64,000 nt of DNA from NCBI GenBank assembly GCA_028826165.1, contig JAPDFW010000092.1, positions 310,001 to 374,000 of the forward strand, written 5' to 3'. Positions 1-9,978 of the stretch are shown here, piece after piece. Origin of the DNA: Anaeramoeba ignava. Its lineage: Eukaryota; Metamonada; Anaeramoebidae. How positions within the stretch are numbered: the stretch's first letter is position 1; each line of letters begins with the position of its first letter. The notes under the pieces are model-generated. The model ran no database searches. It saw only the letters and a program-made list of their open reading frames with translations, and was not told the origin of the DNA. Position numbers and translations under genes: made by a program.

Positions 1-3000
1 TTAGAGTTCTAACTTGGGATTGGTACAATTACAATTTTGAAACTGATAATCTTGCTGACGAATTCAATATATTCAAACCAAGTAACTCATATCGATGCGG
101 AACATGTGGAAGATCAAGCAGTTGGGGACTTAAATCAGAATTGGTTGATTCAAATGCGATTGAGAAAGAAATTGACAATCCATTTTCTGAAGTAACATTC
201 CAATTTGATTTCAATGCGAATTCGGCAGTTATCACTTCATCAAATACTTTAAAGATTTTCCAAATATCAAATGAAAATTGGAACGCAATAGCCGGAATTT
301 GGATGGTTCAAGGATCAACTGGTGGATATGAACTACGATTTGAATATAGCGTGCCAACAGGATATGAATTGCCTAATGGTTGGCACAGCTTGTCTTTTGT
401 TATCAAGCATAATGTTTCTGAGACTCTTTATGTTGACGGTTCAAAGGTTCTTGAAAGATCAGCTACTCATGCTGGTCAGAAAATTTATGCTATGCTTTTC
501 GGAGTGATCCAACTTTGGAATTCAGGCGCAAGTGGATCGTTTTATTATGATAACATCATCGTGAAATTTCCCGATTACTACCAAGTATATGTTGATTGCG
601 ATTCGGGATCTGATTCCAATGATGGGAGATCTGAAAGTTCACCTTTTAGAACAATTTCTTATGCTTCTCAATTGGTGTCACCAGGTGGTTCAGTCACTGT
701 TCTTCCCAGTACATGTCGCGAGTCTTTTTGGCCTTTATATTCGGGAAGCAGCGCATCTAATCCGACAGTATATCAAGCCAGAGACGGATCAGAAACAGTG
801 CACATTCGAGGCTCAGAAACTATTCCACTTGCTCAATGGCATCAAGCAACAGCTGGAGATTTACCAGATGTTAATCCAGCGATTGTTTCGCATATTTACT
901 ATGCAGATTTGTCTTCATGGACACTCACTGATAATCCACTTTTTGTGATGGATGATCGACAAGATTATGAACATATGAGACTACCAATGGCAAGATATCC
1001 AAATTGGAAAATCAATGTTCCTTGGAAATATGCCGAGCCTTGGGCAACTGCAAATGGAGCGTATCAAGTGGAAAATTGTGATACTTCGCAGGATTCTCAT
1101 TGCGATACTCTTTCCTTTACAACATTGATGGACACAAACACTTTTGGCTCCATTTGTGATCTAACTGGAGCAATTATTCGAATGATCGACGGATATCAAG
1201 GTCATTACTACTACAAAAGAAACATAGTTTCTCACAACACAGGAACAAGCACAATTCAAGTTGATGAGGATTGCAGTCATGATGGAAATCCTGGAATTGG
1301 AAGATTCACAAAATATTATGTTGAAGGAAAACAATGTCTACTTGATGAGCCTGGCGAATGGTGGTTTGACAAGAATGGAACACAAAGAATATATGTCTGG
1401 CCTCCTGATAACCAGACAAGCACTCTTCCACATTTGGAAATCTCGCGGTTTACTGATGGAATTATTCTTAGTGACAAATCTTACATTACAATCAAAGATT
1501 TCACAGTTGAGTTCTTCAACGGCAAAGCATTGACACTTGAGAATTGGACTGGAAGAAAAAGCTCAAACCTTGTCTTTGATAATCTTCATGTCGCCTTTGC
1601 TGATGTTGGTATTCAAGTCGAAGCTTCTTATAGTGGAACAATTCCTGATGGTATTATCACTCAAAATATTTATATCACAAATTCAAAGTTTGAATATCTT
1701 GACAGCAGAGGTGCATACACTTTGGAGTGGTGGGATGGTGCTCCAAGCGCAAGTTCTTATCAAAGAAATCAACTCATCAATGTTTTTTTTGATAACAATG
1801 AATTCTATAATCTTTCCTTCAAATGTAATGAACTTTGCTATGATAACGCAGTTGGAATTTCTTTTGGATATGCAAATTATTTGAGATTTACAAACAATCA
1901 TGTTCATGTTGTTGCTCATAATGGTGTTCAAGTTTCAAGCAGTATTCTAAAGGATAACCAAATTTTAACAGGTCATGTTCTTATTGAGGGAAATGTAATT
2001 GAAAAGGCTTGTAGAATGCATTGTGATTGTGCTTCTTTGAAGTTTTGGGGAACTCCTCCAAATAATCATAAGTTCAAAGATATTTTAGTAACCAATAATG
2101 TTTTTGCTAATACAATAGGCTGGTCATATTGTGCATTGAATAGGTATTGGTGGACTATTACAAATGAATCAGAAATTCAAGGACAAGGAGGATTTGGTAA
2201 TTTAAAATTAAATCAAAATTAAAATCAAAATTTAAAAATTAAAATTAAAATCAAAATCAAAAATCAAAATTAAAATTAAAATTAAAATCAAATTAAAAAT
2301 TAAAATCAAAATCAAAATCAAAATCAAAAATTAAAAATCAAAATCAAAATTAAAATTAAAATTCAAATCAAAATTAAAATCAAAATCAAAATTAAAAATT
2401 AATTTAAAAATCAAAATTAAAATTAAAATCAAAATTAAAAATTAAAAATTAAAATTAAAATTAAAATTAAAATCAAAATTAAAATTAAAATCAAAATTAA
2501 AAATTAAAATTAAAATCAAATTAAAAATTAAAATTAAAATTAAAATTAAAATCAAAATCAAAATCAAAATTAAAATCAAAATTAAAATTAAAAATCAAAA
2601 TTAGGCGAATATCTTGATTATGCAACTGGAATCACTTCATTCAGAAACATCTTCTTTAATAATGCATATGCAGGATATTATGTAGGAGCAACTTATCTTG
2701 AATTACCCATTTATTTCTATAATAATTTAATAGTTGGATCTGGATTTGGTATTTCATTAGGAGGAACATCTCTTGGAGATGGTGACACAAAAAATTATCA
2801 TGGACAAAACAATATTTTTGCTAGAATTGAAATTATCCCAATTTCGATTGGACACTTTTCTTCATCTTCTTTGTTTTATGATTTTACATTTGATTGGTTT
2901 GCTCTTGATGATAACCAATGGAATGAAAACGTTTCCTATCATTCTTTACTTAATACTTGGTCAGATTTTGGAACTGTTCGTTTTTTAAATCTTACAGAAA

Positions 3001-3368
3001 TGCAAAATCAAAGTAATTGGGGACATCACTCAAAAGAAGTGGAAATCAATTTTGTTGATTACAACTCAAGTTATTATGATAGATATGCAATGAATAGTAT
3101 TCCTGATTTTCATTTAACACTTGATAATCCTGAACTAATCAACACTGGAAACTCTCAATTCCCTCAATCATTTTTGAATGTTCTTTCAGCTCATGGAAAA
3201 GATCTTGGAATTTATGGATCTTCAATTGATTTTGGTCCTTATGAATATTATGAACCAAGTGTAACTGGTGATGATAATAGTAAAGTTAATTCTGTTGGTA
3301 TTGCTGTTGGTGTTATTCTTGGTGTTTCTTTGGCTTGCTTTCTTTATTTTTGCTGGTGTTTCTTATAA
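1..3368 (+). CDS. Surface LamG-like/beta-helix protein with C-terminal membrane anchor (5' truncated)
   Basis: The frame is already open at base 3, so the N-terminus lies outside the window and the ATG/TTG codons near 141 are not the start. Two exons, 1-2196 and 2605-3368, are joined by a GT-AG intron of 408 nt; the split Gly codon is restored and about 985 residues remain. The first ~190 residues look like a laminin-G/concanavalin-like sandwich (LPNGWHSLSFVIKHN, ETLYVDGSKVLE). The motif YVDCDSGSDSNDG followed by SSPFRTISYA then opens a right-handed parallel beta-helix (pectin-lyase-like) running through both exons, with many Asn-rich turns such as LRFTNNHVHVV. The protein ends in one hydrophobic helix (VGIAVGVILGVSLACFLYF). 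It is probably an extracellular, membrane-anchored carbohydrate-binding or adhesion protein; no catalytic residues are evident. The stop directly after the helix leaves no cytoplasmic tail; a one-base shift would add a basic, Cys-rich tail ending at 3441. Confidence 0.75.
2197..2604 (+). repeat. Intron filled with AAAATT/AAAATC hexamers
   Basis: The intron starts GTAATTTA and ends AAAATTAG. Everything between is a degenerate hexamer array of AAAATT and AAAATC units with occasional one-base slips. I see no G between donor and acceptor. Splicing it out keeps the beta-helix frame. Confidence 0.85.
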
Positions 3369-3539
3369 AAAGAATGGGAATATGAGCAATATGTGTCTTT
3401 CTTGGAAATTTAATACAAAAAAATGTTGCAAATGCTGCTAAAAAGGAAATTAAAAAAAAATTCCAAAAAAAAAATTTTTTTTGTTCCACTTTTTCTTTTA
3501 AAAAAATCAATAAAAAAAAAAAAGAATAAAATTTTGAAT

Positions 3540-5742
3540 TCAAAGAATTTTATCTTCAATCATTTCAATTTCTGATTTATTTGAAGAAGTCTCCATTAAT
3601 CTTTGATCTTCAATATCATTATCAATTGGTTTACGATTATCAAATAATTCCATAAATCCATCTTCATCAATAATTTCATCAATAACTTGTGAATCTAAAA
3701 TCCAAACTTGTTGTGAATTTGATAATTCTAATTTTTCATAATCAATTTCATTTGATTTGTTATTTAATAAATTTTTCTTTAATTCTTCAATAAAAAGATT
3801 AATTTGATCAACATTTGGAAGAAATTGGAATTCAGGTTCTTCAATTTCATCTTCAAATTTGAAAACTAAAGTTTTTGAATTTTGTTTTTCATCTCTTGCA
3901 AAAATAGTTGAAATTTTAGAAATTTCCCAAGAAAATATTGAATGTTCATTTGGATTTCCAACAAGAAAAATTCTATGAGATGAAATTGCAAAAGCAACTT
4001 TGTTCTTTGTTTTGGTTGTTTTTTTAATTTTTTTCAAATAATAACAAATAATAAACACAGCAACAACACTAGCAGCAGCTCCAAAATAGCAAGAATCTAA
4101 AAATTAAATTAAATATTAAATCAAATATTAAATCAAATATTAAATCAAATATTAAATCAAATATTAAATCAAATATTAAATCAATTATTAAATTAAATAT
4201 TAAATCAAATATTAAATTAAATATTAAATCAAATATTAAATCAAATATTAAATCAAATATTAAATTAAATATTAAATTAAATATTAAATTAAATATTAAA
4301 TCAAATATTAAATTAAATATTAAATCAAATATTAAATTAAATATTAAATCAAATATTAAATCAAATATTAATATCAATATATTAAATTAAATAAATTAAA
4401 TCAAAATTAAATTAAATATTAAATTAAATATTAAATTAAATCAAATATTAAATTAAATATTAAATCAAATCAAATCAAATTAAAAATTAAATATTAAATT
4501 AAATTCAAAATCAAAATATTAACAAAAATATTAAATCAAAGAACAAATATTAAAGGATAAATTAAATATTTAAATTAAATATTAAAATCAAAATTATTAA
4601 ATTAAATTTTAAATCTTTTTAAATTAAATATAAAATGAGAAAATATTAAATAAAAAATTTTCTGAAAATCAAATATTAAATCAAATATTAAAATCAAATA
4701 TTAAATCAAATATTAAATCAAATATTAAATTAAATATTAAATCAAATATTAAATTAAATATTAAATCAAATATTAAATTAAATATTAAATCAAATATTAA
4801 ATTAAATATTAAATCAAATATTAAATTAAATATTAAATCAAATCAAATATCAAATATTAAATTAAATATTAAATTAAATATTAAATCAAATATTAAATTA
4901 AAGACAAATCAAATATCAAATCAAATATTAAATTAAATTAAATATTAAATCAATTATTAAATTAAAAATTAATTTAAAATTCTTTTAAATCAAATATTAA
5001 ATCAAAATTAAATCAAATATTAAATTAAATATTAAATCAATTATTAAATTAAAAATTAAAATAAATATTAAATCAAATATTAAATTAAATATTAAATTAA
5101 ATATTAAATCAAATATTAAATCAAATATTAAATCAATTATTAAATTAAATATTAAATCAAATATTAAATTAATTCAAATCAAATTAAATATTAAATTAAA
5201 TATTAAATTAAATATTAAATTAAATATTAAATCAAATATTAAATCAAATCAAATATTAAATTAAATATTAAATTAAATATTAAATCAAATATTAAATCAA
5301 TTATTAAATCAAATAATAAATTAATTCAATTCAATTTCAAAATATTTACAAAAAACAGTTTCCCATCCAAGTTGAATATATCTCCAAGGATAAATTGTTG
5401 GAGCAATTCCAATTAAAGCAATAACAGCAAAATATTTCTTTTTCTTCTTTCTTTTGAAAGAAATCTAAAATGAGAAGGAAATCCAATCCAAAGCAATTTT
5501 TCTGAACTATCAATAGGTCTAGAACGAATTCTTGTTAAAACTGCATTTAAACTACCTTCAGGAAGAGCAAATAATTTTGCTTTAACTGAATCTGCATTTT
5601 CAAATTTCTTAATTCTTTGTCTTCCTTTTGAAAGTTCCATTGTTAATAAATGAAATCGATAAGCAAAAAGTAAATAGCAAACACAATAAAGTATAAATAA
5701 AATTGAACCCAAAGCAATAATTGTAATCCAAAATGCTTCCAT
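3540..5742 (-). CDS. Membrane protein with bacterial-type PH-like domain, copy A (one frameshift)
   Basis: Exons 5742-5350 and 4096-3540 on the minus strand, joined by a phase-1 GT-AG intron; the start is the ATG at 5742. Order: an N-terminal membrane helix (WITIIALGSILFILYCVCYL), a soluble stretch, the motif SEKLLWIGFPSHFRF, a membrane segment, a second short hydrophobic segment at the start of exon 2 (SVVAVFIICYYL), then KVAFAISSHRIFLVGNP and an acidic tail. A W-x-G-x-P-S motif, two membrane helices, then 'ALTxxRxxL' and a beta-rich end is the layout of small bacterial PH-like membrane proteins. That assignment is inference from the layout. Compared with copy B, one T is missing in a T run near 5437-5441, so exon 1 shifts frame after RRKRNI; the continuation is intact in the next frame up to the donor. 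Exon 2 is nearly identical to copy B. It may be a recent pseudogene or a consensus error. Confidence 0.6.
4097..5349 (-). repeat. Intron of copy A, 12-mer array
   Basis: This 1,253-nt intron is built of AAATATTAAATC and AAATATTAAATT units (plus-strand reading), so units differ mainly by C or T at one position. A few disordered stretches (near 4540-4640 and 4980) contain G. Donor GTAAATATTT, acceptor TTTTTAG. Confidence 0.85.
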
Positions 5743-6000
5743 TAATTTAAACTAAATTTTTTCAATATTGAATTTTTAAATTAAAAAGAAAAAAAATGAA
5801 AATTTGTTTTTTTGGGAATTTTATCTTTTTTTTTTTTGGAAAGGTTTGTTTGAATTTGTCAAAAAAAAAATAATTTGAAAAAGCAAAAAAAATTCTTTTG
5901 ATCTCAATCCAAAAAAAGCAAATGGAAAGAGAAACTAAAAGAAAATCAAAAATCAATAATAAAAAAATCAATATAAAAAAAAAAGAATAAAATTTGAAAT

Positions 6001-7643
6001 TCAAAGAATTTTATCTTCAATCATTTCAATTTCTGATTTATTTGAAGAAGTCTCCATTAATCTTTGATCTTCAATATCATTATCAATTGGTTTACGATTA
6101 TCAAATAATTCCATAAATCCATCTTCATCAATAATTTCATCAATAACTTGTGAATCTAAAATCCAAATTTGTTGTAAATTTGATAATTCTAATTTTTCAT
6201 AATCAATTTCATTTGATTTGTTATTTAATAAATTTTTCTTTAATTCTTCAATAAAAAGATTAATTTGATCAACATTTGGAAGAAATTGGAATTCAGGTTC
6301 TTCAATTTCATCTTCAAATTTGAAAACTAAAGTTTTTGAATTTTGTTTTTCATCTCTTGCAAAAATAGTTGAAATTTTAGAAATTTCCCAAGAAAATATT
6401 GAATGTTCATTTGGATTTCCAATAAGAAAAATTCTATGAGATGAAATTGCAAAAGCAACTTTGTTCTTTGTTTTGGTTGTTTCTTTAATTTTTTTCAAAT
6501 AATAACAAATAATAAACACAACAACAACACTAGGAGTTGAACCAGAATAACAAAGATCTATAAATTAAAATCAAATATTAAATCAAATCAAATATTAAAT
6601 ATTAAATTAAATATTAAATTAAATATTAAATCAAATATTAAATCAAATATTAAATCAAATCAAATATCAAATATTAAATCAAATATTAAATCAAATATTA
6701 AATTAAATATTAAATTAAATATTAAATCAAATATTAAATTAAATATCAAATCAAATATCAAATTAAATATTAAATCAAATATTAAATATTAAATTAAATA
6801 TTGAATTAAATATTAAATCAAATATTAAATTAAATATTAAATTAAATCAAATATTAAATCAAATATTAAATCAAATATCAAATATTAAATTAAATATTAA
6901 ATTAAATATTAAATCAAATATTAAATCAAATATTAAATCAAATATTAAATTAAATATTAAATCAATTATTAAATTAAATATTAAATTAAATATTAAATCA
7001 AATATTAAATCAAATATTAAATCAAATATTAAATCAAATATTAAATCAAATATCAAATATTAAATTAAATCAAATATTAAATCAAATATTAAATATTAAA
7101 TTAATTATTAAATTAAATATTAAATTAAATATTAAATTAAATATTAAATCAAATATTAAATCAATTATTAAATCAATTATTAAATTAAATATTAAATCAA
7201 ATATTAAATCAAATATTAAATTAAATCAAATCAATTTCAAAATATTTACAAAAAACAGTTTCCCATCCAAGTTGAGAAAATCTCCAAGAATAAAAAACAA
7301 AAAAAAGACCAATTAAACCAATAACAGCAAAAATATTCTTTTTTCTTCTTTCTTTTGAAAGAAATCTAAAATGAGAAGGAAATCCAATCCAAAGCAATTT
7401 TTCTGAACTATCAATAGGTCTAGAACGAATTCTTGTTAAAACTGCATTTAAACTACCTTCAGGAAGAGCAAATAGTTTTGCTTTAACTGAATCTGCATTT
7501 TCAAATTTCTTAATTCTTTGTCTTCCTTTTGAAAGTTCCATTGTTAATAAATGAAATCGATAAACAAAAAGTGAATAAGAAATTGTCACAAAAACAAATA
7601 AAATTGCTCCATAAATAATAATGAAAATCCAGAAAGAATTCAT
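6001..7643 (-). CDS. Membrane protein with bacterial-type PH-like domain, copy B (intact)
   Basis: Exons 7643-7250 and 6557-6001 joined by a phase-1 GT-AG intron of 692 nt give a 316-residue protein. Membrane helices are at about residues 3-28 (FWIFIIIYGAILFVFVTISY), 105-122 (NIFAVIGLIGLFFVFYS) and 145-157 (SVVVVFIICYYL). The soluble parts (SEKLLWIGFPSHFRF and KVAFAISSHRIFLIGNP followed by a beta-rich region and an acidic tail) suggest a bacterial PH-like membrane protein; no molecular function can be given. The region from HLLTMELSKGRQRIKKF to FRFLSKERRK matches copy A exactly at protein level, and exon 2 differs at only a few residues. The N-terminal helix and the middle helix are clearly diverged. 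That mosaic suggests gene conversion or selection on the membrane segments. Confidence 0.65.
6558..7249 (-). repeat. Intron of copy B, 12-mer array
   Basis: It has the same unit type as the copy A intron (AAATATTAAATC/T on the plus strand) but about half the length (692 versus 1,253 nt). Exon sequences flanking it are nearly identical in the two copies, so the tract length changes much faster than the exons. Confidence 0.85.
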
Positions 7644-8004
7644 TAACTAAAAAATAAATCAAAAAAATAAATCAAAAAATAAATCAAAAAAATAAATCAA
7701 AAAATAAAAGTGAATTAATTCTAAATTGAATTTTTTTTTTGCTTTTAAACTTGATTTTGTTTTTAATAAATTAAAAATTTTGATCAATAAAAGAAAAAAA
7801 AATTAAAAAATTGATCAACAAAAAATAATTTAAAAAGATCAAATTAATTTTTTTTGAAACGTCATTTAAAAAATATTAAACCCTTTCAATAAAAAAAAAT
7901 AAAGTAAACAAATTTTAAAAGTTAATTCAAATCAATTCTAATAATTCAAAATTTATTTTAAAATTTAAAAAAAGGAGAATAATAAAAAAAAAACTGCCAC
8001 ATCA
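7644..8004. other. Intergenic region upstream of copy B
   Basis: Starts with an AAATAAATC-type array (7650-7710), then A/T homopolymers. On the minus strand it contains TTTAAAAGCAAAAAAAA about 100 nt upstream of the copy B start, a motif also seen before some other genes here. No coding potential seen. Confidence 0.5.
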
Positions 8005-9880
8005 TTAAATATTTTTAAATAAAATTTTATTTAAATTTAGAATAAGAAATATTAATTTTAAAAAAAGAAATTAATATAAAATTAAATTTTAAATTAATCT
8101 ACAATTTAATTTATATTTAATCTATATTTAAAAAAAGATTTTAAATTATTAAATATTTTTAAATAAAATTTTATTTAAATTTAAAATAAAAAATATTAAT
8201 TTTAAAAAAAGAAATTAATATAAAATTATATTTTAAATTAATCTACAATTTAATTTATATTTGATCTAAATTTAAAAAGATTTTAAATTATTAAATATTT
8301 TTAAATAAAATTTTATTTAAATTTAGAATAAGAAATATTAATTTTAAAAAAAGAAATTAATATAAAATTATATTTTAAATTAATCTACAATTTAATTTAT
8401 ATTTAATCTAAATTTAAAAAGATTTTAAATTATTAAATATTTTTAAATAAAATTTTATTTAAATTTAAAATAAAAATATTAATTTTAAAAAGGAATTAAT
8501 ATAAAATTATATTTTAAATTAATCTAAAATTTAATTTATATTTAATCTAAATTTAAAAAAAGATTTTAAATAATTAAATATTTTTAAATAAAATTTTATT
8601 TAAATTTAAAATAAAAATATTAATTTTAAAAAGAAATTAATATAAAATTATATTTTAAATTAATCTATAATTTAATTCATATGTTTAATCTAAATTTAAA
8701 AAGATTTTAAATTATTAAATATTTTTAAATAAAATTTTATTTAAATTTAAAATAAGAAATATTAATTTTAAAAAGAAATTAATATAAAATTATATTTTAA
8801 ATTAATCTACAATTTAATTTATATTTAATCTAAATTTAAAAAGATTTTAAATTATTAAATATTTTTAAATAAATTTTATTTAAATTTAAAATAAAAATAT
8901 TAATTTTAAAAAAGGAATTAATATAAAATTATATTTTTAAATTAATCCACAATTTAATTTATATTTCAATCTAAATTTAAAAAGATTTTAAATTATTAAA
9001 TATTTTTAAATAAAATTTTATTTAAATTTAGAATAAAAAATATTAATTTTAAAAAGAAATTAATATAAAATTATATTTTAAATTAATCTATAATTTAATT
9101 TATATTTAATCTAAATTTAAAAAGATTTTAAATTATTAAATATTTTTAAATAAAATTTTATTTAAATTTAGAATAAGAAATATTAATTTTAAAAAAGAAA
9201 TTAATATAAAATTATATTTTAAATTAATCTACAATTTAATTTATATTTAATCTAAATTTAAAAAGATTTTTAAATAATTAAATATTTTTAAATAAAATTT
9301 TATTTAAATTTAAAATAAAAATATTAATTTTAAAAATAATTAATATAAAAATTATATTTTAAATTAATCCACAATTTAATTTATATTTAATCTAAATTTA
9401 AAAAGATTTTAAATTATTAAATATTTTTAAATAAAATTTTATTTAAATTTAGAATAAAAAATATTAATTTTTAAAAATTATATTTTAAATAATAAAATTT
9501 ATTTATATTTAAATTATATTTAAAAGATTTTAAATAATTAAATATTTTTAAATAAAATTTTATTTAAATTTAAATAAAAAATTAATTTTAATTTAATTAA
9601 AAATATTTTTAAATAATCTAAAATTTATTTAAATTTAAAATAAAAATATTTTTTTTAAAATTTTATTTAAATTTAAAATAAAAATATTAATTTTAAAAAG
9701 GAATTAAATTATATTTTAAATTAATCTAAAATTTAATTTATATTTAATCTAAATTTAAAAAAAGATTTTAAATAATTAAATATTTTTAAATAAAATTTTA
9801 TTTAAATTTAGAATAAGAAATATTAATTTTAAAAAAAGAAATTTAATATAAAATTATATTTTAAATTAATCTAAAAAGAA
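8005..9880. repeat. Satellite with ~142-bp unit, about 13 copies
   Basis: The landmark AAATATTTTTAAATAAAA recurs at about 8007, 8151, 8293, 8435, 8576, 8717, 8857, 8998, 9138, 9280 and 9419, a spacing of 139-144 bp. Degenerate units follow to about 9880, including a shortened one near 9480-9600. Each unit contains further fixed blocks (ATTAATTTTAAAAA, TAATCTACAATTTAATTTATA). No frame is open over more than part of a unit. It fills the gap between divergently transcribed genes. Confidence 0.9.
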
Positions 9881-9978
9881 ATTAAAAAGATTCTTTCAAA
9901 AAAAAAAGAAAAAAATCGAAAATTATTTTTTTCATTTTTTTCATTTTTTTTAATTTTAATTTTAATAAAAAGAAAAAT

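Larger units (their letters stand above)
3540..7643. repeat. Tandem gene duplication, copies A and B
   Basis: Two head-to-tail copies of a two-exon gene, offset by 2,461 bp at their stop codons. Exon 2 (557 nt) is near-identical in both, and most of exon 1 as well. The 5' ends and upstream DNA differ. Confidence 0.85.

Noticed and set aside
3313-3543. Minus-strand 76-codon frame overlapping the beta-helix 3' end
   Set aside because: Lys/Phe-rich translation of A/T runs, no homology, overlaps coding sequence on the other strand.
4097-9880. CRISPR-like array
   Set aside because: Repeats are directly adjacent or form a satellite, with no unique spacers, and the setting is eukaryotic.
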